Shown: positions 6,801 to 14,158 of the stretch, in pieces | Position numbering within the stretch: position 1 is the stretch's first letter | Layout: each line of letters opens with the position of its first letter | Assembly (NCBI GenBank): GCA_905193585.1 | Contig: CAJJPG010000027.1 | Coordinates: forward strand, 1-17,058 | Direction of reading: 5' to 3' | Origin: an uncultured Oscillospiraceae bacterium | Lineage (GTDB): Bacteria; Bacillota; Clostridia; Oscillospirales; Acutalibacteraceae | Length of the DNA stretch: 17,058 nucleotides | Notes under the pieces: model-generated | Told to the model about the DNA's origin: nothing | What the model saw: the letters and a program-made list of their open reading frames with translations, nothing else | Databases searched by the model: none | Position numbers and translations under genes: made by a program

Positions 6801-7918
6801 CCGAGGGTGCGCGGCGAGCCTGCAAACTTTTCAAACGGCCACTTCGGCAGCTTTACCACCACATAATCAAGCGCGGGCTCAAAGCAGGCGCAGGTTTTGC
6901 CGGTAATATCGTTTGTAATTTCATCCAAGGTATAGCCGAGGGCTATTTTGGTGGTTATTTTCGCAATCGGGTAGCCCGTTGCCTTTGAAGCAAGCGCCGA
7001 AGAGCGCGACACGCGGGGGTTGACCTCAATTACCGCATAATCAAAGCTATCGGGCGATAGGGCGAACTGGCAGTTGCACCCGCCCACAATGCCGAGCGCG
7101 GTTATAATGTTAAGCGCTGCGCTGCGCAGCATCTGGTACTCTTTATCGGAAAGTGTTAAAGCGGGGGCTACAACAATGCTGTCGCCCGTGTGAACGCCCA
7201 CGGGGTCAAAGTTTTCCATACTGCAAACGGCAATAACATTGCCTGCCGAGTCGCGCATAGTTTCAAACTCAATTTCTTTCCACCCGAAAATGTATTTTTC
7301 AACCAGTATTTGGGTAATGGGGGATAAATCAAGCCCCGTTTTGGCTATTGTTTTAAGCTCATCGGCACTGTTTGCAACGCCGCCGCCCGCTCCGCCTAAG
7401 GTAAACGCGGGGCGCACTATAACGGGGTAGCCTATTTTATCGGCAATGCCAAGCGCGGTGGGCACGTCGTTTGCAATGTCCGACGGAACGGTAGGCTCGC
7501 CTATTTCCTGCATAGTTTCCTTAAAAAGCTGCCTGTCCTCCGCTTTGTCAATAGCCTCGGCGTTAGTGCCTATAAGGCGGACGTTGTTCTGCTGCAAAAA
7601 GCCCTCTTTATCAAGCTGCATTGCAATAGTAAGCCCTGTCTGCCCGCCTAAGGACGCTAAAATACTATCCGGCTTTTCCTTTAAAATAATGCGCTTTACC
7701 GTTTCCTCGGTAAGCGGTTCTAAGTAAATTTCGTCGGCAAGGGCTTTATCGGTCATAATGGTGGCGGGGTTTGAATTTACAAGCACAACGTTAACGCCTG
7801 CGTTTTTTAAAACGCGGCAGGCTTGCGCGCCGGCATAGTCAAATTCCGCCGCCTGACCTATAACAATAGGACCCGAGCCTATTACCATTACCTTTTTGAT
7901 ATTTTTATCAAGCGGCAT
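3887..7918 (-). CDS. carB: Carbamoyl-phosphate synthase large subunit fused to a DapF-like domain
   Basis: This 1343-residue protein is a full CarB followed in frame by a full DapF-like domain. CarB (1-1047) shows two homologous ATP-grasp halves, beginning GSGPIVIGQAAEF near 14 and GSGPIRIGQGIEF near 549. IEVNPRVSRSSA (297-308) and its second-half counterpart are the nucleotide/metal motifs. The MGS-like allosteric domain is at 934-1047. With CarA it makes carbamoyl phosphate from bicarbonate, glutamine ammonia and two ATP. A 19-residue linker (1048-1066) leads into residues 1067-1343. The stop of carA (TAA) directly touches the ATG, and GGAGGGG at the end of carA is the ribosome site. An internal ATG at codon 1060 (4739-4741) has no good ribosome site, so separate translation of the second domain looks unlikely. 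The usual CarB length is about 1060-1075. Confidence 0.93.
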   Translation of the reverse strand: MPLDKNIKKVMVIGSGPIVIGQAAEFDYAGAQACRVLKNAGVNVVLVNSNPATIMTDKALADEIYLEPLTEETVKRIILKEKPDSILASLGGQTGLTIAMQLDKEGFLQQNNVRLIGTNAEAIDKAEDRQLFKETMQEIGEPTVPSDIANDVPTALGIADKIGYPVIVRPAFTLGGAGGGVANSADELKTIAKTGLDLSPITQILVEKYIFGWKEIEFETMRDSAGNVIAVCSMENFDPVGVHTGDSIVVAPALTLSDKEYQMLRSAALNIITALGIVGGCNCQFALSPDSFDYAVIEVNPRVSRSSALASKATGYPIAKITTKIALGYTLDEITNDITGKTCACFEPALDYVVVKLPKWPFEKFAGSPRTLGTQMKATGEVMAIAQSFEEGIMKAVRGAEISLDTLNAAPLSDKPVKERLYNTDDRRLFTVFEALKIGISVDEIHEITRIDKFFLYKLLNLAKFEKEIKNGITEELYFKGKRLGYTDKALKRLSGADVLPETAAVYKMVDTCGAEFDAVTPYFYSTRDCECEARAFKRSGKPVIMVLGSGPIRIGQGIEFDYSSVHCVWTLKNLGYDVVIVNNNPETVSTDYDTADRLYFEPLCEEDVMNIIRVEKPVGVVVAFGGQTAIKLTKFLNDNGIKILGTSAEGIDLAEDRERFDELLERFGIKRPRGFGVNTLEEALNAAETLGYPVLLRPSYVIGGQNMKIVHNADEVRVYMERILSGGISNPVLVDKYMAGKELEVDVISDGKDVLIPGVMQHIERAGVHSGDSIAVYPPYNIDDKMMGRITDCSEKLALALGTKGLVNIQYLIYNNELYVIEVNPRASRTVPYISKVTGVSMVDIASRVMTGATLKEIGCGTGLHKTPPYFAVKVPVFSFEKLSDVNSYLGPEMKSTGEVLGLGKTLNEALFKGLTSAGMKCRSALSGGDAGVLISVDTHDQPEVLSLAKKLYDLKFKLYATRETAETVKSLGIPVTEIAGIRESDNAFRLLENGDISYIIYTGALMDSTVDDYIALHRRALQLSIPCFTSLDTANALADIIASRYTEQNTELVDINNMRKSRRPLKFAKMQGTGDDYIFIENFDNSVSCPESLCISLCDRSTGIGGYGIVLIENSAVADAKMRIYNKDGSEGKMAGNCIRCTAKYLYDNGFVSSDEISVETASGVKKLKVYTSGGKVTLVSVNMGKADFSAKALPSAIDADEIVDYPVKIAGQHYNITCVNVGNPHCVVFCDNVETADVEAIGPQFENSEMFPERINTEFVRVVNSNMLKMRVWERGNGETCACGTGACAAVAAAVKNGKCKAGEDITVKVKGGDLTVNYTEERIILTGNAVKVYDGVTEY
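3890..4720 (-). other. DapF-like domain of the CarB fusion, with altered active-site motifs
   Basis: Residues 1067-1343 (277, normal DapF length) align with diaminopimelate epimerase: KMQGTGDDY, NKDGSEGKM, GNPHCVVF, RINTEFVRV and ERGNGETCACGTGACA are recognisable. The family signature N-x-D-G-S-x4-C-G-N-[GA]-x-R reads Ala at the catalytic Cys (Ala1137) and Cys where Gly/Ala is expected (Cys1140). The second catalytic Cys is present (Cys1286, in ACGTG). Asn of the GND motif is Asp1077, and the usual GIGGDG reads GIGGYG. The Asn and Glu-Arg substrate residues of the C-terminal half are kept. I checked the Ala, Cys, Asp and Tyr codons on the DNA. It may use Cys1140 as a displaced acid/base, act on another substrate, or be non-catalytic. 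Confidence 0.85.
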
Positions 7919-8968
7919 TTATTTCCCCTCCATAAGTTTTATAAAACGGTCGAATAAAAAAGCCGTATCGCGCGGGCCCGAGCAGGCTTCTGGGTGAAAC
8001 TGCACCGAAAAAGCCTTAATATCGGGGTAATTTATGCCCTCGCAGGTACCGTCATTCGCGTTAATAAAGCTGATTTCGCCCTTTTTAACGCTGTCCGACA
8101 CAACCGCATAACCGTGGTTCTGGCTTGTAATATAGGTGCGCGCGCCGTTTACTTCCTTTACGGGCTGGTTTACGCCGCGGTGACCGTATTTGAGTTTTTC
8201 GGTTTTAGCGCCCAAAGCAAGGCTTAAAAGCTGATGACCGAGACAAATGCCGAATATCGGCACGTTGCCCGCAAGCTTTTTAATTTCGTTTATTTGGTAA
8301 GTGTTTTCCGCAGGGTCGCCCGGTCCGTTTGATAGCATAACGCCGTCGGGATTTAATTTTAAAATATCCTCTGCGGCGGTAAAAGCCGGCATCACGGTTA
8401 CCTTGCAGCCGCGCTTTACAAGCTCCCTTATAATATTGCGCTTTGCGCCGTAGTCTATAAGGGCAACACTATATTTCCCGTTTTCGTTATAAACGGTGCT
8501 TTGCCTGCAGGTAACGCTTTCAACCGCGTTTTCTATTTTATAGCTTTTAATAAATTCCAAATCAGCGGGAATTTCGTCAGCCACGGCGGCATTCATTACG
8601 CCCTTTTCGCGTATTCTTTTTGTAACCGCCCTTGTATCTATTCCGCAAATGCCGGGTATACCCTTTTCCTTTAAAAAGGTATCAAGCGTTTTTTGGCAGC
8701 GGAAATTTGAGGGGTCTTCGCACACCTCGCGCACGGCGTATGCCTTTACAGAGCACTCGCCCTCAAAATCCTCTTCTATTATGCCGTAATTGCCTATAAG
8801 CGGAAAGGTTTGCAGAACTATCTGACCGAAATAGCTTTCGTCTGTCAGCGTTTCAATATAACCGCACATTCCGGTTGTAAAAACAAGCTCGCCCACGGCG
8901 GGTACGTCCGCCCCGAACGCCTTGCCCTCAAAAACCGTTCCGTCCTCTAAAATTAAATATCTTTTCAT
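7919..8968 (-). CDS. carA: Carbamoyl-phosphate synthase small (glutaminase) subunit
   Basis: A 349-residue CarA, the subunit that hydrolyses glutamine and channels ammonia to CarB. The N-terminal CPSase domain (1-150, EDGTVFEGKAFGA and FTTGMCGYIETLTDESYFGQI) is followed by a class I amidotransferase domain. The nucleophile is Cys242 in FGICLGHQ and the partners are His325 and Glu327 in QFHPEA. All catalytic residues are present and the length is normal (about 350-380). The start at 8968 lies 4 bases after the argF stop and has only a weak ribosome site, so translation is probably coupled to argF. The stop touches the carB ATG. Inclusion in an arginine operon suggests this synthase serves mainly arginine synthesis, as with the arginine-specific enzyme of Bacillus. 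Confidence 0.95.
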   Translation of the reverse strand: MKRYLILEDGTVFEGKAFGADVPAVGELVFTTGMCGYIETLTDESYFGQIVLQTFPLIGNYGIIEEDFEGECSVKAYAVREVCEDPSNFRCQKTLDTFLKEKGIPGICGIDTRAVTKRIREKGVMNAAVADEIPADLEFIKSYKIENAVESVTCRQSTVYNENGKYSVALIDYGAKRNIIRELVKRGCKVTVMPAFTAAEDILKLNPDGVMLSNGPGDPAENTYQINEIKKLAGNVPIFGICLGHQLLSLALGAKTEKLKYGHRGVNQPVKEVNGARTYITSQNHGYAVVSDSVKKGEISFINANDGTCEGINYPDIKAFSVQFHPEACSGPRDTAFLFDRFIKLMEGK

Positions 8969-8972
8969 ACTT

Positions 8973-9959
8973 TTAACCCAAGGTTGCCGCCATAACGGCT
9001 TTTATTGTGTGCATACGGTTTTCAGCCTCGTCGAACACTACCGATTGCGGAGACTCGAAAACGCCGTCGGTCACCTCAAAGGCGGGCATATTGAACTTTT
9101 CGCCCATTTCCTTGCCCACACCCGTTTTATGGTCGTGAAAAGCGGGCAGACAGTGCATAAATATTGCGGTGTCTTTGGCGTTTGCCATTATTTTTTCGTT
9201 TACCTGATAGGGCGAAAGCGCTTTTATCCGCTCTTCCCATACTTCAACCGGTTCGCCCATAGATACCCAAACGTCGGTATAAATAACGTCGGCGTTCTTT
9301 GTGGCTTTTACGGGGTCTGTTTCAAAGCATAACTCTGCGCCGCTTGCGGCTGCTATTTCCTTGCAGGTATTTATAAGCGACTTATCGGGGAAATAGCTTT
9401 CGGGCGCGCAGGCGGTAAAGTTAAGCCCCATTTTAGCGCAGCCCACCATAAGTGAGTTACCCATATTGTAGCGCGCGTCCCCCATATAAACAAAGTTTAC
9501 GCCTTTGAGCTTACCCAAATGCTCCTTGATTGTAAGAAAATCGGCTAATATCTGCGTGGGGTGAAATTCGTTTGTAAGTCCGTTCCAAACGGGCACGCCC
9601 GCATATTTTGCAAGTTCCTCCACAATTTCCTGCCCGTAGCCACGGTATTCAATGCCGTCAAACATTCTGCCTAATACCCTTGCGGTATCGGCAATGCTTT
9701 CCTTTTTGCCTATCTGCGAGCCTGCGGGGTCAAGGTAGGTCACACCCATACCAAGGTCATGCGCCGCAACCTCAAAGCTGCAGCGGGTTCTGGTGCTTGT
9801 TTTTTCGAAAATAAGCGCAATGTTTTTGCCGCTGCACAATGTGTGAGGTATGCCGTTTTTCTTTTTGTATTTAAGCTCCGCCGCTAAATCGATAAGGCAG
9901 GCTATTTCCTCTGCCGAAAAATCAAGCAGCTTTAAAAAGTTTTTTCCCTTTAAATCCAT
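8973..9959 (-). CDS. argF: Ornithine carbamoyltransferase
   Basis: A 328-residue transferase making citrulline from ornithine and carbamoyl phosphate. STRTR at 55-59 and HPTQ at 133-136 bind carbamoyl phosphate. DVWVSMGE at 229-236 is the ornithine-specific SMG loop, and HCLPA at 269-273 carries the catalytic Cys. The SMG loop and HCLPA separate it from aspartate transcarbamylase and putrescine transcarbamylase. The ribosome site GAGGTG overlaps the argD stop codon, 3 bases upstream, so the two are coupled. Placing argF next to carAB lets the product of one enzyme feed the next. The length is typical. Confidence 0.95.
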   Translation of the reverse strand: MDLKGKNFLKLLDFSAEEIACLIDLAAELKYKKKNGIPHTLCSGKNIALIFEKTSTRTRCSFEVAAHDLGMGVTYLDPAGSQIGKKESIADTARVLGRMFDGIEYRGYGQEIVEELAKYAGVPVWNGLTNEFHPTQILADFLTIKEHLGKLKGVNFVYMGDARYNMGNSLMVGCAKMGLNFTACAPESYFPDKSLINTCKEIAAASGAELCFETDPVKATKNADVIYTDVWVSMGEPVEVWEERIKALSPYQVNEKIMANAKDTAIFMHCLPAFHDHKTGVGKEMGEKFNMPAFEVTDGVFESPQSVVFDEAENRMHTIKAVMAATLG

Positions 9960-9962
9960 TTT

Positions 9963-11129
9963 TTACACCTCGCAGGCTTTCTTTAATATTTCTATTGCTT
10001 TTTTAAGTAAGCTATCGGGTATATTAAGCGCGGGCAGCAGCCTAACCTTGTTTTTTGCCTTTATAACAAGCACGCCGTTTTTAATGCACTCGTTTATAAC
10101 GTCAGCCGCGTCCTTTTCGGTTTCTATGCCTATCATAAGCCCTAAGCCCGAAACGGATTTTACACCCTTTGCGCCCTTTAATTCGGAGAATATGTAATCC
10201 GATTTTTGCTTTACACCCTCAAGTAATGCTGAGTCTATTCGGTTTATAATGCTGAGCGCCCCCGCGCACACCGCGGGGTTTCCGCCGAAAGTAGAGCCGT
10301 GAGAGCCGGGGGTGAAAATATCCTGCACCCTTTCGCCGAGTAGGGTGGCGCCTATCGGCAGTCCGCCGCCCAAGCCCTTTGCGGTTGTTACAATATCGGG
10401 CGAAATGCCGTAATTCATATAAGCATAAAGCTCGCCCGTTCTGCCGTTGCCCGTTTGTACCTCGTCTATTATTAAAAGAATATCCTCTTTTTCGGCTATC
10501 TCGGCGGCTTTTTTTACAAATACGGTATCAAGCGGCATAACGCCGCCCTCACCCTGAACGCACTCAAGCATAATTGCGGCGGTTTTATGTGTTTTTACCG
10601 TGTTTTCAAGGCTTGTTATATTGTTTGCCTCGGCGTAGCAAAAGCCCTCGGTAAGCGGCAAAAAGTCCTTATGAAAAACCTCCTGCCCCGTTGCGGCAAG
10701 GGTGGTTACGGTTCTGCCGTGAAAGCTGTTTTTAAGGGTGACTATTTCGTAATATTCGCCGCCCTTTTTCTCTGCGGCGTATTTGCGCGCTGCCTTTATT
10801 GCGCATTCGTTAGCCTCTGCCCCCGAATTTGAGAAAAACACCTTTTTAAGCCCTGTTCTTTCGCACAAAACCCTTGCAAGCTCTGATTGGGGCGCGGTGT
10901 AATAAAGGTTTGAGGTATGCTGAATTTTATTTAACTGCTCCGTTACGGCGTTTACCCACTCGCTGTCAGCCGCGCCGAAAGTATTAACGGCAATGCCTGT
11001 TGCAAGGTCAATATATTCTTTTCCGTTTTCGTCAAACAGTAAAGAGCCTTTACCGCCCGTTATTACAACGGGGAAACGCGCGTATGTATTTGCAATGTAT
11101 TTGCTGTCATTTTCTTTAACGTTCATCAT
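9963..11129 (-). CDS. argD: Acetylornithine aminotransferase
   Basis: A 388-residue class III PLP aminotransferase that converts N-acetylglutamate semialdehyde to N-acetylornithine. NSGAEAN at 101-107 binds the cofactor phosphate. IIDEVQTGNGRTG at 220-232 contains the Asp that contacts the PLP ring, and Lys251 in TTAKGLGGG forms the Schiff base. The gene overlaps argB by 14 bases, and AAAGGA upstream serves either of two adjacent ATG codons (11129 or 11126). The related succinyl-diaminopimelate enzyme of lysine synthesis is often the same protein in bacteria, so dual use is possible but not shown here. Confidence 0.93.
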   Translation of the reverse strand: MMNVKENDSKYIANTYARFPVVITGGKGSLLFDENGKEYIDLATGIAVNTFGAADSEWVNAVTEQLNKIQHTSNLYYTAPQSELARVLCERTGLKKVFFSNSGAEANECAIKAARKYAAEKKGGEYYEIVTLKNSFHGRTVTTLAATGQEVFHKDFLPLTEGFCYAEANNITSLENTVKTHKTAAIMLECVQGEGGVMPLDTVFVKKAAEIAEKEDILLIIDEVQTGNGRTGELYAYMNYGISPDIVTTAKGLGGGLPIGATLLGERVQDIFTPGSHGSTFGGNPAVCAGALSIINRIDSALLEGVKQKSDYIFSELKGAKGVKSVSGLGLMIGIETEKDAADVINECIKNGVLVIKAKNKVRLLPALNIPDSLLKKAIEILKKACEV

Positions 11130-11994
11130 TCTTATCCTTTGTTACCATTGTTCCCGCGCCCTCGTCGGTAAGGGTTTCTATAAGCAGCGCGTGGGGCACG
11201 CGCCCGTCCATAATAATAACCTTTTTAACGCCGCGGTGTATCGCGTCTATGCAGCACTCTACCTTGGGTATCATTCCGCCCGAAATTGTGCCGTCTCTGA
11301 AAAGCTCCACCGCCTCTTCAATATCAATGCAGGGAATAAGGGAGTTCGGGTCGTCCTTATCCTTTAAAATGCCCGCAATATCGGTCATTGAAATAAGCCT
11401 TTCGGCTTTCATAGCGCCCGCTATGTAGGCTGCGGCGGTATCGGCGTTTATGTTATACACATTGCCCTGCATATCGCACCCCACGGTTGAAACAACGGGT
11501 ATGTAATCGTGGCTTAAAAGGTCGAATATAGGCTCTACGTTCACCTTTGTTATGCTGCCCACAAAGCCTAATTTTTCGTCTCGGGTCTTAGCCTCTATTA
11601 AGTGACCGTCCATACCCGAAATGCCCATTGCCTTGCCGCCTTTCATTTCAAGCAGATTTACAAGGCTTTTGTTTATTTTTCCGGCAAGCACCATTTGCAC
11701 GACTTCGGCGGTTTCCTTATCGGTAACGCGCAAGCCATCCACAAAAACCGATTCCTTGCCTATTTTTTTAAGCGTTTCGGTAATTTCGGGTCCGCCGCCG
11801 TGAACCAGTACCACTTTAACCCCTATAAGGGATAAAAGCACAATGTCTTCCATTACCTGCTGCTTTAGTTCCTCGTTTATCATAGCGTTGCCGCCGTATT
11901 TTATAACAACGGTCTTGCCGTAATATTTTTGAATATAGGGAAGCGCCTGGGTCAATACCTCGGCGCGCTGCGCGTTGCTTAAATTAACTGACAT
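11116..11994 (-). CDS. argB: Acetylglutamate kinase, arginine-sensitive type
   Basis: A 292-residue amino-acid kinase that phosphorylates N-acetylglutamate. Lys32 in VIKYGGNAM, HGGGPEI at 65-71, VDGLRV at 85-90 and INADTAAAY in the C-terminal half are the ATP and substrate motifs. The N-terminus carries an extra helix (about 8-26, AEVLTQALPYIQKYYGKT). In Thermotoga and Pseudomonas this helix links dimers into arginine-inhibited hexamers; the E. coli enzyme lacks it. Feedback control by arginine is therefore likely here, as expected where ArgJ recycles acetyl groups. GAGGTG overlapping the argJ stop supports the start. The C-terminus overlaps argD. Confidence 0.95.
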   Translation of the reverse strand: MSVNLSNAQRAEVLTQALPYIQKYYGKTVVIKYGGNAMINEELKQQVMEDIVLLSLIGVKVVLVHGGGPEITETLKKIGKESVFVDGLRVTDKETAEVVQMVLAGKINKSLVNLLEMKGGKAMGISGMDGHLIEAKTRDEKLGFVGSITKVNVEPIFDLLSHDYIPVVSTVGCDMQGNVYNINADTAAAYIAGAMKAERLISMTDIAGILKDKDDPNSLIPCIDIEEAVELFRDGTISGGMIPKVECCIDAIHRGVKKVIIMDGRVPHALLIETLTDEGAGTMVTKDKNDER

Positions 11995-12005
11995 ATCTTT
12001 TCACC

Positions 12006-13220
12006 TCAGGTGCGGTAATCGCCGTTTATTTTAACGTAATCGTATGTAAGGTCGCAGCCCCACGCGCAGGAGGCATATTCGCCCGAATTTAATTCAACAA
12101 GTATTTCAATTTCACTTTCCAGCAAAATTTCCTTTGCCTTTTCCTCGCTGAAGGGTATTCCCGCGCCGTTTTTGCAAACCGCAATTTCGCCTTTTGGCGA
12201 TTTAAAGGCAACGTCTATTTTATTAACGTCAACCGCGGCGCCCGAATAGCCTATTGCGCAAAGCACGCGCCCCCAGTTAGCGTCTGAGCCGAACATAGCT
12301 GCCTTTGTAAGAGATGAGCATATAACCGATTTTGCAACCGTTTTTGCGGTTTCAAGCGTTTCGGCGCCCGTCACCTTGCACTCAATAAGCTTGGTTGCGC
12401 CCTCGCCGTCGCCCGCTATGCGGCGGCAAAGATAAACATTTACGGTGTTAAGTGCTTTCATAAATGTTTTAAAATCCTCGCCCTCGGCGGTAATTTCGGC
12501 ATTTTCCGCCATACCGTTTGCAAGCACCGTTACCATATCGTTGGTGGAGGTATCGCCGTCTATGCTTATCATATTAAAGGTTTCCTTAATATCGGTTGAA
12601 AGCGCTTTTTTAAGCATTTCGGGGATTATTGCGCAGTCGGTCGTAATAAACACAAGCATTGTAGCCATATTCGGGTGAATCATACCCGAACCCTTTGCAA
12701 TGCCGCCTATTTTGCAGGTCTTGCCGCCTATTTCAAAGCTCACGGCTATTTCTTTAACCTTGGTGTCGGTGGTCATAATGCCCTCGGCGGCGTTTTCGCT
12801 GCCGTCAGCCGATAACGATTTTACAAGGCTCGGTATTCCGTTTTTAATAGGCGCAATATCAAGCGGCTGACCTATAACTCCGGTTGAGGCTACCACTATA
12901 TCTTCAGGCGATATATTAAGCTCCGCACCCAAAAGCTCGCAGGTCTGCTCGGCTATTTCTATGCCGTTTGCGTTGCAGGTGTTTGCGTTGCCGCTGTTGC
13001 ATATAACCGCCTGTGCATAGCCGTCGCTTATATGCGCTTTTGTAACGGTAAGCGGCGCGCCCTTTACAAGGTTTGTTGTGTAAACCGCCGCGGCGGCAGC
13101 CTTTTTCTCGCTTACAATAAGGGCTAAATCGCGTTTTGTGCGGTTTTTCCTTATTCCGCAGTGTATTCCGCCCGCTTTAAATCCCTTTGCGGCACAAACG
13201 CCGCCTTTTATAAATTCCAT
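12006..13220 (-). CDS. argJ: Ornithine acetyltransferase / amino-acid acetyltransferase
   Basis: A 404-residue ArgJ that moves the acetyl group from N-acetylornithine to glutamate, releasing ornithine and recycling the acetyl donor. The self-cleavage site is visible in HPNMATMLVF: the chain should be cut between Ala186 and Thr187, and Thr187 becomes the nucleophile. STGVIG (112-117), which helps form the oxyanion hole, and the GSGMIHPNMAT stretch (177-187) are intact. Length and spacing are normal. It starts 11 bases after the argC stop behind AAGGA. No separate argA or argE lies in the operon, which fits the cyclic pathway. Whether this ArgJ can also use acetyl-CoA cannot be judged by eye. 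Confidence 0.95.
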   Translation of the reverse strand: MEFIKGGVCAAKGFKAGGIHCGIRKNRTKRDLALIVSEKKAAAAAVYTTNLVKGAPLTVTKAHISDGYAQAVICNSGNANTCNANGIEIAEQTCELLGAELNISPEDIVVASTGVIGQPLDIAPIKNGIPSLVKSLSADGSENAAEGIMTTDTKVKEIAVSFEIGGKTCKIGGIAKGSGMIHPNMATMLVFITTDCAIIPEMLKKALSTDIKETFNMISIDGDTSTNDMVTVLANGMAENAEITAEGEDFKTFMKALNTVNVYLCRRIAGDGEGATKLIECKVTGAETLETAKTVAKSVICSSLTKAAMFGSDANWGRVLCAIGYSGAAVDVNKIDVAFKSPKGEIAVCKNGAGIPFSEEKAKEILLESEIEILVELNSGEYASCAWGCDLTYDYVKINGDYRT

Positions 13221-13231
13221 AAAATCATTCC

Positions 13232-14158
13232 TTATAAATTAAGTCCTTCAGTTTCTGGAAGCCCCAAAACTATATTCATACATTCTATTGCCGCGCCCGA
13301 AGCGCCCTTGCCTAAATTATCATACCGTGAAATAAGCAGTATTCTTTCATCATTTCCCGCAACCGATATTTCCATGCTGTCTTTTCCCGCAAGCTTGTTT
13401 GCCGCAATAAAGCCGTTTTCATCGGAATTTTCGGCATAACTTACAATCGGTCCCGTATATTTTTCCCTGTAAATTCTTTTAATATCATCGGCTGTTCCGT
13501 TTATCATACCTGCAAAAAGCGGCACCGTAACCGCCATACCGCTGTAAAAATCCGCTACGATAGGGGAGAAGACAGGCTTGTTTTCAAGCCCCATAACGGC
13601 TGTCATTTCGGGCAGATGCTTGTGCGTTTGCCCAATGCCGTATTGGCGGGGCGAGGAAAGAAGAATATCCCTGTTTTCGCCCTCGTATTCCGCAATCATC
13701 TTTTTGCCGCCGCCGCTGTAGCCCGTTACCGAAAAGCAGGAAAGCAGGGCGCTTTTTTCTATTATGCCGTTTTCTGTAAGCGGATAAATTAAGGATATAA
13801 ACCCGCTTGCGTGGCAGCCGGGAACGGCTATTCGCTTTGATAAGGCTATTTTGGCTTTTTGCTCTGCCGATAATTCGGGAAAACCGTATACAAAATTCTC
13901 TGCCGTTCTGTGCGCGGTTGAGGTATCAATTATAACCGTGTTTTCGTTTTCGCAAAGCGATACCGACTCTCTTGCCGCGTCGTCGGGCAGGCACAAAAAC
14001 GCAATATCGGCACTGTTCAGCGCCTCTTTTCGGGCGTTTTTATCCTTTCGCTTTTCTTCGCTCAGCTTTAAAAGCCGGGTATCTTTTCTGCTTTCAAGTC
14101 TTTCGTAAATGCGCAGTCCCGTTGTGCCGGCGCTGCCGTCAATAAATACCTTTGTCAT
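13232..14158 (-). CDS. argC: N-acetyl-gamma-glutamyl-phosphate reductase, short form
   Basis: A 308-residue reductase converting N-acetylglutamyl phosphate to the semialdehyde with NADPH. FIDGSAGTTGLRIYERL at 5-21 is the nucleotide-binding loop. Cys115 in VPGCHASGF is the thioester nucleophile, and QTHKHLPEM carries the catalytic His. The length and the FIDG.AGTTG start place it in the shorter 'uncommon' ArgC subfamily (about 310 residues), not the ~345-residue form of Bacillus. The gene begins 20 bases inside argH, with GGAG in the argH coding region as ribosome site, so coupling is likely. Confidence 0.92.
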   Translation of the reverse strand: MTKVFIDGSAGTTGLRIYERLESRKDTRLLKLSEEKRKDKNARKEALNSADIAFLCLPDDAARESVSLCENENTVIIDTSTAHRTAENFVYGFPELSAEQKAKIALSKRIAVPGCHASGFISLIYPLTENGIIEKSALLSCFSVTGYSGGGKKMIAEYEGENRDILLSSPRQYGIGQTHKHLPEMTAVMGLENKPVFSPIVADFYSGMAVTVPLFAGMINGTADDIKRIYREKYTGPIVSYAENSDENGFIAANKLAGKDSMEISVAGNDERILLISRYDNLGKGASGAAIECMNIVLGLPETEGLNL

